DNA of 64,000 bases, taken from NCBI GenBank assembly GCA_918797485.1, contig CAKKNE010000006.1:3224001-3288000 (forward strand), in the 5' to 3' direction. Shown here piece after piece: positions 18,101 through 27,539 of this stretch (positions within the stretch are counted from its first letter, which is position 1; each line of letters opens with the position of its first letter). The position numbers and the translations under genes were made by a program. Origin of the DNA: Pelagomonas calceolata. Lineage: Eukaryota > Sar > Pelagophyceae > Pelagomonadales > Pelagomonadaceae. Under the pieces are notes generated by a model. It was not told where the DNA came from. It worked only from the letters and a program-made list of their open reading frames with translations, and did not search any database.

Positions 18101-19090
18101 ATGACGCGCGGCGCCGGTAGCTACCACTTCGCCCTGCGCGAGAAGCTCAAAGGCTTCGAGAGCATCAAAGCCATACAAGATAAAGGCCTCGTTTACGACT
18201 ATACGACGACGCTGGGCGTCCAAAAGACGGCTTTTGCGGTGGATTCGATAGATGAGGCGAAGCGCTTCTACAACGAAGTGTTAGGTTGTCCAGAAGTCAC
18301 CTTTCGCAGCCCGTACTTCCTCGAGGTCCCGCTCTTCGGCAAGCTGTTCGTGGCCGTACTCATAGACGGCTACCGGGGGCCACCACCTCAACGGGCGCGG
18401 ACGGTCGTGCAGGAGCCGTGTTTTGGGGTTGAGACCACTGCCGTGAATTTCCGCGCGTTCGTGGCGCGATTGCAACGAGCTGGCGTCCCCTACGAGTACG
18501 TGGCGTCGCCCGACTTCGAGAACGGCCTGACCTGCTGCTTCTGCGAGGACCCGGCGGGGCACCGTTTGTACGTCGCCGCCGACGTTCCCCGGCCGGCGAC
18601 GCGGCGGGCCTCGCTCGAAGGCCTCGACCTGTCCGCGATGACGCAAACGCCGTACACGCTACCGTCGCGCGAGGACGCGGCGACGAGTCGCTATACGATC
18701 ACGCCGCCGCCTCCAGATTACACCGATGATGCGGAGGGTATGAGGTGGTATCCATGTGATCGGGCGGACGAAAGTCTCGCGCGGCCGATTCCCGGGACGG
18801 CACAACGCGAAATCGTCGTCGCGGCGCCGGCGCCGACGCGGTCTACCCGGAGGAAAGCGCGCGCCCCTACGCGCACGTCGACCGACGCGCCGCCGGCGCC
18901 GTGGCGCTCAGGCGTCGCGCTATGTGATGAACGCATCGACGCGTTCAGGGTGATGCTGTCGAAGAGGCCAGCCGCTCAACCCCCTTGGCGCTGCCTGCAT
19001 TGTTCCACGGAGAACGAGCCCGTCGTCGACTGGTGCCGCCTCTGCCGCGCGGGGCGGATACGGGTGGTGTCGCTAGCAATAGCCTCGTAA
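18101..19090 (+). CDS. Glyoxalase/VOC-fold protein with RanBP2-type zinc finger
   Basis: 329 aa with an ATG at 18101 (ACCATGA). Residues about 40-160 form a vicinal-oxygen-chelate domain: QKTAFAVDSIDEAKRFYNEVLGCPE, then VVQEPCFGVETTAVNFRAFVARLQRAG and CFCEDPAGHRLYVA, the usual bleomycin-resistance/glyoxalase pattern. A low-complexity proline/arginine linker leads to a C-terminal RanBP2-type zinc finger WRCLHCSTENEPVVDWCRLC (C-x2-C-x10-C-x2-C, about 300-320), which usually binds RNA or ubiquitin. The pairing is unusual. Whether the VOC domain is catalytic is unclear. Intronless. The stop lies 12 bp from the convergent kinesin stop. Confidence 0.75.
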   Translation: MTRGAGSYHFALREKLKGFESIKAIQDKGLVYDYTTTLGVQKTAFAVDSIDEAKRFYNEVLGCPEVTFRSPYFLEVPLFGKLFVAVLIDGYRGPPPQRARTVVQEPCFGVETTAVNFRAFVARLQRAGVPYEYVASPDFENGLTCCFCEDPAGHRLYVAADVPRPATRRASLEGLDLSAMTQTPYTLPSREDAATSRYTITPPPPDYTDDAEGMRWYPCDRADESLARPIPGTAQREIVVAAPAPTRSTRRKARAPTRTSTDAPPAPWRSGVALCDERIDAFRVMLSKRPAAQPPWRCLHCSTENEPVVDWCRLCRAGRIRVVSLAIAS

Positions 19091-19102
19091 GAAACTTATC
19101 AC

Positions 19103-22100
19103 CTAGCGGTTGACGACGCCGAACGCCTTCCGCCCGGCGCGCTTGGGGACGAGCTGCTTCGCCGGCCCCGGCTCCACGTTCGCCGCCGGCTGGCATAATC
19201 GGGGAGAGGGAAACGCCGCCGACACGGCCGAGAGCCGCCGCGTCGCGGCCGTCCCGGACGCGGCGAAGCTCAATCCATCCGAAGCGAGCCACGACCGGCG
19301 ACACGCCGGCGCGACGACGCGCTCGCCCGTCTCCTCGTCCTGCGGCGGCGGCGGCGGCGGCGGCGGGCGCGCGTCGTCGCCGGCATAGTCGAGCTCGTCG
19401 GCCGCGTCGTCCTCTGCAGTAACCTCGCGGCGCGGCGCTCTAGCTGCGGCGGCCTCGGCGACGGCGCCCGTCGCGAGGCTGATCGAGGCCAGCACCGACG
19501 ACAGGCGCGGCACGCGCTTCACCTCCGGCGGGGGCGGCGCGGCGGCCGCGGGTTCCGCATCGACCGACGGCGCCGCCGCGGCGCGCCGGGCGGCCACCGC
19601 CGCGCGCCGCGCCGCGAGCGCCGCCCGGCGCGTCGCCTTGGCGGTGTCCTCCGTCTCCTCGGCGGTCGACGGCTCCTCGGCGGCCGCCTCCGGCGCGGAC
19701 TCCTCCGAGGCGGCCGCGTCGACCGGCGCCGCCGCCGCGGGCTCCGCCGGCACGACAGGCTCCTCCGGGGCGGCCGCCGGCGCCGCGCCCGTGTCGCCCG
19801 GCGGCGGCGCCAGCACGCGGAAGCCCGGAGCGACCGCCGCGTCCGCGGCGACGAGCGCATTCAAAGCCTCCGAACCATCACTGGAAGCGTAGTGGGCTCG
19901 TAACCGCGCCACGAGCTCCGACTTCCGGCCCGCTAATTTCAACTGCAGGGGCCGCAGCTTGTCCTTCAACTGAGGCACCGTGAGGCCATCGAGCCCATCA
20001 CCAGTCAACGCGACGGGAGGCTTCTTCCGCCTTCTGGTAACGTGCTGCGTTTCTTCCTCCTCGTCATCTTCTTCCGACGACGACGCCTCGAACTCGGAGC
20101 CCGACGACACCTGCTGGCGAGGCCGAAACAAGTGCGCCTGCCGCCGAGACGGCTGCAGGATTTGACCCCTAGGACGGACCTTCTCCTTCGCAGCCGCGCG
20201 CGTCTCGGGCGGTGCGGGCGGCGCCCGTAATTCCGCCTTGACGAGGCGGTCGTGGTACCACCGCAGCGCCAACCGCGCGTCCGCCGCACTTGTCGGCGCG
20301 TAGGCCTGCACCGAAGCCCCGGCCTTCGACTTCTCGACGGCGTGTTGAATATGAGCATCTAACCTCTGCGCGAGGTGCTTCAGGTCGGAAGACTTTGATT
20401 CCGGAAGGCGTTTAGCTCGCGCTTGCGCCTCGTCGCACCGTCTTCTCAACACGTGGGCCTCGCGCGCGTGCTGCGCTTTCAGTCGCGTGATTTCGGCCTG
20501 GGACTTGGTGCCCGTGCGCTGGGCTCTCATTAGTTCGTGGGCGGCGGTCCTCTTCTCTTGCAAGCGCTGACTCGTTTCGCTCCGAAGTTTGTTGACGGCG
20601 TCGACGCGCTGCCTCCTGAGGACGTCGGCCTTCGCTCGTAATGACGCCGCCTCGGCTTCCGCTCTACGTCTTAACCCCTCGACCCTCGAAGCTTCTTGCT
20701 TCGTGGACTTCAGTTCTCGGCGCTTCGCCTCGAGGTCCCTTCTTCTCCTGTCGAGGGCGTCCCTTAAAGCCTCCTCCCTCCTCCTGGAGAAGTCGTCCGT
20801 CTTCTTGCGCGACAACGCGTCGGTCAGGTCCCGTTCGGCCTTTTCCCTAGCTTGCTCGAGGAAGGCTACCTCGGCATCCAAACTTGATACGGCCTCTGCG
20901 AATTGTTGTCTCAGTTCGCCCATGCGCTTTTCTTCGGCCTTGAGCGTCGTGATGGCAGCGACCTGTTGGGCCTCCGCCGAGTCCGGAGCAGGCGCGCCCG
21001 GTTCCCGCGACGCGAGTTGCCGTCGACATGCCGCCAATTCCTCACGTAATTGAGCGACAACATCAACGTCCTTCCCGCTCGACAGGCGCGCCCGGTCCGC
21101 CTGCATCGTCGCGGCCAGGGCTTCCGCTTTGGCCGCAACCAATGCAGCTTCGGCACACCGCTGCTTCCGCCGCGCGTCGTACAGCGCGTCGTGGTCCGAC
21201 TCCTTGACCACTTTACCTTCACCAGACAGTTGAGCCCTTAACTCGGCGTTCTCGCGCCGTAGCGCCGCGATCAGCAATTGCTCGGGCGTCTCCGCGATGT
21301 TGTGGCGCACGGCCGTGTTCGCGATGCTCCGCGCTCGCGACGCGTACCGCAACGTGTTCACGGTCTCTTCCGCATCGTCCGTTCGAGGTGAGACACAAGC
21401 CACGACCCACGTCGACGCCGTGCCTCCCAACGAGTCCTTTAGCAGCCGCGTGAGCTTCGAGTCCCGAAACGGCGCGTGCTTCCGCGTCCCCTTACCTTCC
21501 TCGTTCGACGCCAACGCCGCGACGACGTTGCCGAGGGCTAATAAACCTTTGTTGATCTCGATGCCCTCCCGCAGCCGCTGGCCCTGCGCCTGCGTCCGCG
21601 CGGCGCGCTCGGAACCTGCGCGCGGTTGCCCGTGATCGTCGCTCGCCCTCCCGCGACGACGCGCTCGCATTGCCGTTTCGCGACGGCGTCGGAGAGTCGC
21701 GGCCACCATCAAACGAGGACGCCGCGTCAGACCGGCCAGATCCACTAGAACGAGCTTGCCCACGGAGCCGTTCGCGCGCCGCACTCTCACTTGGAGCAAG
21801 GCGTGACTTCTAGAGGACCGGTCGTTCATCTTCGTCGCGCCCGTCCTTCTCCGTAACGCGCCGCGATGCAGCAAGCGGCCCGCGTCTCCTATATTACTCA
21901 CGTCGCTCTCCGTCAGGCCCGGCACGACGACACTCCCAGAAGCGTCCTCCCGTACTGTGAGAGGCTCCTCGTCTAGAGCTAATAAATCGTAGACGGCCTC
22001 GTTGTAGACCTCGAGGTACGAGAGGCCGACCGTGCAGTCCTTTAAGGCTCGGCACCTGTGTGGACGTCAAAATCTTACGGCTCGTCCTCCACGCCATCGA

Positions 22101-22715
22101 CGCGACGCCAGCTGGTTGATTTTCACACAGCGCGGCACCTCTCAAACACGTCCTGCAACGCTCGCGCAATCACACCGTCGCCGCTCGACGATAACATATC
22201 TAAAGGTTCGCCCATGGTGTAGGTCTTCCCGGAACCTGCGTGCGATCGCGTCTCGCGAGCGGCACGACTGGCTCGGACGCGGCGCGGTCTCTCGACTCGG
22301 TCCGAACGGCCTCAAACTCGAAAAAGAAACCACCCGCGACCTCCTCTCTCAGAGACGACGCACGTTCAGCAGCGGGGGACGCCGAGATCGCACCCGTCTG
22401 GCCGTACGCCATAATGGTAGCGTTGCGCCCGTCAAACACGCGCTCGACGAGCTTCTGCGCCGTGTGCGCGTAGACGCGGTCCTGCGTCGCCGCCTCGTCG
22501 AAGACCACGTCAAACTTGAAGGCCTTCTCGTCGTGGGCCGTTTTCAGTTTGAGCTTGTTCTTCGCGCAGGCCGTGGCGCGTTTGGCGCCTTCCGTGAGGG
22601 GTCGCACGCGCACGGCTACTCGCACTCGTTCGCGCGGCGCCGCCGCTGGGGCTTCTTCCGGCGCGGCGTCGGCGGCGGGCGCCGCGGGCGCGTCTTGCTC
22701 CTGTTCAGCAGCCAT
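19103..22715 (-). CDS. Kinesin with long coiled coil and C-terminal SAP domain, 4 exons
   Basis: Exons 22715-22394, 22235-22139, 22055-21733 and 21615-19103 give 1084 aa from the first ATG (22715; open 33 codons further without an ATG). The N-terminal motor has VRVAVRVRPL, the P-loop AYGQTGSGKTYTMG spliced across intron 1, SYLEVYNEAVYDLL, switch I NDRSSRSHAL, switch II LVDLAGSERAA spliced across intron 3, and HAPFRDSKLTRLLKDSLGG. A coiled coil covers about 360-680. A SAP motif (LDGLTVPQLKDKLRPLQLKLAGRKSELVARLR, split here only for reading) lies near 790, then Ala/Pro/Glu-rich tail. SAP domains bind DNA, so a chromokinesin-like role is inferred. Introns 1 and 2 are introners. Confidence 0.9.
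21616..21732 (-). other. Intron, in frame and stop-free, family not assigned
   Basis: 117 nt interrupting the kinesin switch II motif between LVDLAG and SERAA. GT donor, GCGCGCAG acceptor, next exon GTTCC. Length divisible by three with no stop, so retention would add 39 residues and wreck the motor. Possibly a decayed family-A copy. Confidence 0.8.
22056..22138 (-). mobile_element. Introner, family B, kinesin intron 2
   Basis: 83 nt including one target copy. Terminal repeats CTGTGTGAAAATCA / TGACGTCCACACAG, flanked by 8-bp direct repeats GTGCCGCG and GTGCCGAG (7/8). The upstream copy provides the GT donor. The clearest target-site duplication in the window. Confidence 0.95.
22236..22393 (-). 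mobile_element. Introner, family A, kinesin intron 1
   Basis: 158 nt; GTGCGATCTCGGCGTCCC start, GGGTGGTTTCTTTTTCGAG tract, end CGCACGCAG. Splits the P-loop GQTG|SGKT in phase 1. Confidence 0.95.
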
Positions 22716-23294
22716 TTTGCGTTTCGCGACCTCGTCTCGCGCGGCGCCGCGGCCGCTGGCGTACTGGTGTTCGTTGAGCGCTGCGGCAGGCGTGGATACC
22801 TCGTCCACAGCCACGGGCGCGGCGCTTCGTCTAACGACTTTACCTAGCGTGCGGTAAGTCTCTAGGAAGATTTATGATTGGAGCGCTGGATTGGCTCCGG
22901 GCAGCCATAGGCGCGCTGCTGGAGACGTGTATGCGCCGCCTGAGGCTAGTGAGTTGGGCGGTCGAGGCCGCAAAACAAGGTGGTGCTTTTGGTCTCCCTC
23001 TGGAGACCCTACTGGCACTGGGTGAGTCTTGCACCCCTTTGCAACAAAGCTGGGAGCTGGCGCTAACATCGCAGTTAAGTTTCAAGGCGCTAGAAGAGCC
23101 AACTTGCGCGCATTGCGACAACATTCAGCCTCGCTGGACCGCCCAAATTCGGACTGGGCCCCTAGCGCCCGCTGCGACGTGCGACTGCGCTCAGAAGCTG
23201 AGGCAAACGATACTGAGGCCTCCGGACGCCCCGCTGCGCGCCCAAAACACTCCTAGCATTGCGTGAGTCCGAGCGGGACCGCCGCACGCCAAAA
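22716..23294. other. Divergent intergenic region
   Basis: Between the kinesin (-) and DDT/WHIM (+) start codons. Contains a degenerate GCTAG-type motif (22843-22866). No gene supported; open frames here lack protein character. Confidence 0.4.
22843..22866 (-). promoter_or_regulatory. Degenerate CTAG..CTAG motif, copy 4
   Basis: CCTAGCGTGCGGTAAGTCTCTAGG, 128 bp upstream of the kinesin ATG. Matches the arms and TAAG core with substitutions. Confidence 0.35.
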
Positions 23295-26200
23295 ATGAAC
23301 TCCTTGCAACGCGAACTCCAGACGTTAACAGCACAAATAGAAGAGCAAGATGACCTCTTGAGACCCCTCGAGAAGGAGGTCGAGAAGGCGGAAAAAAAAG
23401 CAGCAAAGGAATGTGAAAGGGACGACGCGACGATGCTCGGGAAAGAGATCTGGAAGGAGCTTGATGGCTTGTCCGACGACCTCCAGAAGTGCCGCGCCAG
23501 CGCCACCACTGCCTTACGGGCCGCATCACGACAAGTGTCCACGAAGCGCTTGCGAGTGCGATTACGCCTGAGCGGTAGAATAGTAAAAGAGCCAAAACAA
23601 ATACACGTCGTCACGTCCAAGGGGCAAAGAGCAGCGGTGGAAGCCATCGTCCAGGCGTCGCAAGAGTTAGATGCTTGTAGAGACGTCGGCGCCTACGCGA
23701 GACGGTCGATGCGACGTCTTACGCAATGCGCCAAAAATAGAATAAAAGTTGTGGAGTCCCAATTACCCGGCCCTTTACCTGCCAAGCCCCAGATCGCCGA
23801 CGCGGAGGCGGCCTTCGCCTCGGCGGGCCTCAAAACGCCCGACGCCGTCGAAGATTGTCAGTGACTCAGCGTGGTTTCCGAACGTTTCCGAACTTCAAGG
23901 TCGCGTCGATGGCGTCGGCGCGACGCCACGCCACCGCGACGCCGTCGACGTGGCCGTCAGAGAGTCTACGCGTCTCGTGCGGGAGCCGCGGCCGTGTCGC
24001 GACGCCGTCGTTCGACACAGGTCTGGTGTGCTGGGACTTCATGACGACCTTCCGCGACTCGCCCGTCCTGCCGGCGCGCGACGACAACTCGTTCCTCATG
24101 CTGCCCGAGACGCGATTGGATGAATTTGCCGCGGCCCTCCAGGCGCCGAACGACGACCTCATCAGGCGGCCAGAACAACATAATCCGTTTCGCTACCTAG
24201 CGCACGTGCACAAGGAACTTTTGAAACTAATCATGACCGACGAGGAAACGGACCGGTGGTGGCCGTCTCCCAAGAAGAGTTATGGGCCGCGCTGGTGGGC
24301 GAGACCTGAACTCCCTCAAAAACCCCAGCCGCTCCTCCAGCGCTTCGAGGCCGCGACGCCGTCCCAACCGTCGCGCATCATGTGCCAAATCGGCGCGATC
24401 CAGGCCACTTGTCAACCGGTACCGGTGCCTCTACTCGCGCTGGCGTTGCAAGAATTACGGTATCCGCAGCCCGTCGTCGATGCTTGTAGTCAGGGCCATC
24501 CGCTCGGCCAGGAGATCCTGCTGAAGGTCGGGCGGGCGGCGCAGGACGCGCATCGCGCTGCTCAAACAAATGGTACTAGAACCGGCCAAGCTTCTGCTGA
24601 AGAACTGGCCGCCTTCCGGGCCTTCCAGGATTCGAAACGAGCGCAACAAGCTGCGCAAGATAGTCCTCCAGCGCCGGCGCCCGATGCGCCGCCCTCGGCC
24701 GAAGAGCTCAAATTGCGCGAAGAGCTCGAGGCGCTCAAACGAGAAAATGCGAAGCTCAAGACGCCCGCCGGCGCCGTCGCTGGTGCTGCCGCGTGTGCCG
24801 AAGGCGCGCTAGCAGCTTGCGGAAAAGCGGCAAGGAAGGCGAAGAAAGTGGCCAGTTCCTGCAACAGTAAAGCAGCGAAGACGGCCGTCGAGCCGCAACA
24901 GCCCACTCGCGTGTCCGCTCGAGCGCGGCGGAAGGCGCCGCCTCGGAACGAGATCGGCTTCGAGTCGACCCCAAAAACGCGGGGCAACAACGGGCGGCGC
25001 GCGCCGGGTTCGGGTTTGCCTGGAGGTAGAGCGAAGCCTTTGAATGCGGCGCAACGGGCAGCTCTACCTTTACACTTGAACGACTTGCTGCAACTACTAA
25101 AACACGACGCGGGGACGCGCGACTGCCCGCGGTTCCCGCCCGCCGTCGTCGGGTCGACGACGTGGGCACCGCTAGCCGCCGCGGCCTGCGCGCGCATCGC
25201 GGACTACGCGGCGGCGACGGCGGAACGGTGCGGCGCCTACGACGAGTGGGGCGGCCTCGAGGGGGACATCGTCGTGCACCAGCGGCCGGGCGGCGCGCTC
25301 GCGGCGTCCCTTCACTTCATTCAAACGACTCGTGGCCGTCTCACTTCCATGAGAGTGGTTTCTCTTTCGAATTTGAGCTGTTTCGGACCGCGTCGGGGCC
25401 GTCGCGGCGTGTCAGAGCGACTGCGGTCGCGTCGATGGCGTCTTCACGAGACAGCGCCGCCGCGACGTGGTCATCAGGACGCCGTCGACGCGATGCCACA
25501 TCGGACCGCTTTGACGGAAACGCTCCGCGCAGGCGGCGACGACGCGACGCGGCAGGGCTGGTCGCCGGCCCACCGCCAGCAGTTCTTCGACCCCTACAAG
25601 GAGGACCCCGAGTCCGTGGACGAGCCGTCGACACAAGAGCCGGCATGTGTTGTGAGGGACCCCCTCAATGGTAAAACGGCGCTCCGGGAGGCCTGCGCTT
25701 CATTGTTAAAGGGAGAGCCCTACGGCGACCTGGATCCGTCGCAACGGTGCGCGTTGCTACGCACGCTCATCGACGCGGCTCTTAACACGAAAACCGTCAC
25801 CGAGGAAATAAATAAACGCGCGACGAAGATCGCGAACGCCGAGAGTGCGATCTCGGCGTCCCGTCGTGTGGAGGCGCCTTCACGCCATCGACGCGCGTCG
25901 TCTCCAGGAATGATGGAAGTGGGTGGTCTCTTTGTCGAATTTGGGGCCGTTCGGACCGCTCCGCGCAGGTAGCATCTGGACCAAGGGCCAGAAGACGCTG
26001 CAGGACGACAACATGCGCTGTCGGCGGCGGGCCCAAGATAGTAGACGAGACTTAAACATCCCGGCGCCGCCCAAAACAAGCACGGCGGTCATCGACGACG
26101 AGGGCGGCTTCTTCGCGGCGCGCTCGCGGCGTCCCACGTCGGTGCCTTCACTTCAATACGACTCGTGGCCATCTCACGATGCCGGGGGTGGTCTCTTTTC

Positions 26201-26925
26201 CGATGTTGAGGCCGTTCGGACCGCGTTCCGCACAGGCGGCGCGCCTCGCGGAGCTCGACGCGTCGTCGGCGCGCGGGTTGCTCCGTTGTAGATTGGAGGA
26301 ACATAGAGATGCGGAGTGCTTGTCTTTGCTCGACGAGACTTTAAAGAGATGCGCCATCTACGACGAGGCCCCGTATCTGGTCGAGCACGTCGACTCTCAA
26401 AGGAACGCGTCTGCTCTGAAGCTCATCGAGGACGCGTCGAAGCAGATGGATACGGAGCGACTGCGGAACGCGTTGTTAACGGCACGACGCTTACCAGGCC
26501 TCGCCTCGCCTGTCAGCCTCGACCCGTCGCATCAGGCCTGGGTCCTCCGACCTCTGGCGGTGGGTGCGTTATTGTTGCGAGACCTCGAGTACGATTCACA
26601 AATATGTAAGAAGATTAAGAGCGACGAAGCCGACTTAAGAGCACTACCCTCTTTACGGGCGGAGCCGGTGGGACGAGATAAATCAGGAAACTGCCACTGG
26701 GCCTTTAGAGGAGAGCGGGAGTACCGCTACGCGCCGCAGCGGGTCTGGGTCCAGCAGTCGCCGGACAACGACGTGCCACAAAAACCATCTTGGGGCTATT
26801 ATGGAGATGCCACCGCCGTCGCGGCGCTGTGCCGGCACTTGGATCGGAATGATGAAAGCGAGGCTTTATTGCGGGACAAGTTGTTATTGCGCGTGCCCCC
26901 TGGGGTCGCGGAGTGGCGGGAGTAA
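23295..26925 (+). CDS. DDT/WHIM-domain chromatin-remodelling subunit, 5 exons
   Basis: Exons 23295-23856, 24021-25292, 25533-25844, 25969-26117 and 26236-26925 join in frame to 994 aa. The N-terminus is a coiled coil with basic helices. A DDT-like domain follows (CWDFMTTFRDSP..LPETRLDEFAAALQ..YLAHVHKELLKLI, about 190-260), then an acidic/lysine-rich linker. A WHIM1-like segment (LKGEPYGDLDPSQRCALLRTLIDAAL, near 665) and a WHIM2/WSD-like segment (LRAEPVGRDKSGNCHWAF with SWGYYGD, near 905-950) complete the pattern of ACF1/BAZ and plant RLT proteins. These pair with ISWI ATPases to space nucleosomes. All four introns are introners, one in frame. Confidence 0.75.
23857..24020 (+). mobile_element. 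Introner, family C, DDT/WHIM intron 1
   Basis: 164 nt; GTCAGTGACTCAGCGTGG start, GTCGTTCGACACAG end; donor GTCAGT fixed by frame (phase 1). Next exon GTCTGG resembles the donor side. Confidence 0.9.
25293..25532 (+). mobile_element. Introner, long family A, DDT/WHIM intron 2 (GC donor)
   Basis: 240 nt; GCGCGCTCGCGGCGTCCC start, GAGTGGTTTCTCTTTCGAA tract, a second half rich in GTCGATGGCGTC, end GCTCCGCGCAG. GC-AG; length divisible by three and stop-free, so retention keeps frame. Confidence 0.9.
25845..25968 (+). mobile_element. Introner, family A, DDT/WHIM intron 3
   Basis: 124 nt; GTGCGATCTCGGCGTCCC, CTTCACGCCATCGACGCG, GTGGGTGGTCTCTTTGTCG, end GCTCCGCGCAG. Phase 1. Near-consensus copy, useful as reference sequence. 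Confidence 0.95.
26118..26235 (+). mobile_element. Introner, family A, DDT/WHIM intron 4 (GC donor)
   Basis: 118 nt; GCGCGCTCGCGGCGTCCC start, GGGTGGTCTCTTTTCCGA tract, end TTCCGCACAG. GC-AG, phase 0; exon continues GCGGCG. Confidence 0.9.
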
Positions 26926-27169
26926 GTAATATGGTTATATAGCTCGATGCGCGGTCTGTCGCGTTTAGACCACGTCTACCTTCCTGACGTACATTCGGGT
27001 TTCCCCTGGATTTCTCGGAGCGGAGGAGTCGTGGTCTATACTCGAGAGAGTACTTAAGCGGTCACGAACGCTAGACTAACTCGTGCGCCGGCGAAGCTGC
27101 GTACACGGAGAACTATACTCGACAGGGTATACGATAAGGTGCACATTTACTAGCTGGTGGTCACGGTCA

Positions 27170-27406
27170 CTACTGGGGGTGCGCGAGGTTCGCGAGGTTC
27201 GCCGCCGCGCGCGAGTGGCCGCGCGCGGCCGCGCGCTGGAAGAGCTTGGCGGCGGCCTCCTTGTCGACGGGCGCGCCGGTCCCGCTCGCGAGGCCGGTTT
27301 TGCTCGGGGTAGGTTTTCCCGCGGTCTCGGTCGGCGATCGGCTCGTCGGCATCAGAGCGCCGGCAGGCAGCGACATCGTCGCCGCGTTCCGAGCGACAGC
27401 TGGCAT
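27170..27406 (-). CDS. Small protein with one Sel1-like repeat
   Basis: 78 aa with an ATG at 27406. The C-terminal half DKEAAAKLFQRAAARGHSRAAANLANL fits a single Sel1 (TPR-like) repeat, with the AAxxGH..A..NLA pattern. The N-terminal half is low-complexity. One repeat alone is too little for a stable solenoid, so this may be a fragment or the last exon of a longer gene whose upstream part I cannot find. A plus-strand frame (27246-27467) overlaps it but lacks any recognisable pattern. Confidence 0.4.
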   Translation of the reverse strand: MPAVARNAATMSLPAGALMPTSRSPTETAGKPTPSKTGLASGTGAPVDKEAAAKLFQRAAARGHSRAAANLANLAHPQ

Positions 27407-27539
27407 TGAGCGCGTCCTGACCTTTGCCAGAGGTCCTACGCGAAATCGCTGGCTTACGCCAAGTTGAGGTAGAAGGTTGAGGCGGAGTTATGTTCGTAAT
27501 TCACTTATCAACTACTATAGCCAAAAAACACAAACAGCC

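Noticed and set aside
22716-22814. 33-codon N-terminal extension of the kinesin
   Set aside because: It begins at a GTG and has no ATG; the ATG at 22715 has good context. The same reasoning moved the sulfatase, RidA, giant-gene and other starts.
23857-23862. Donor GTGACT at 23861 for the first DDT/WHIM intron
   Set aside because: It breaks the reading frame; GTCAGT four bases earlier keeps it and has the better consensus.
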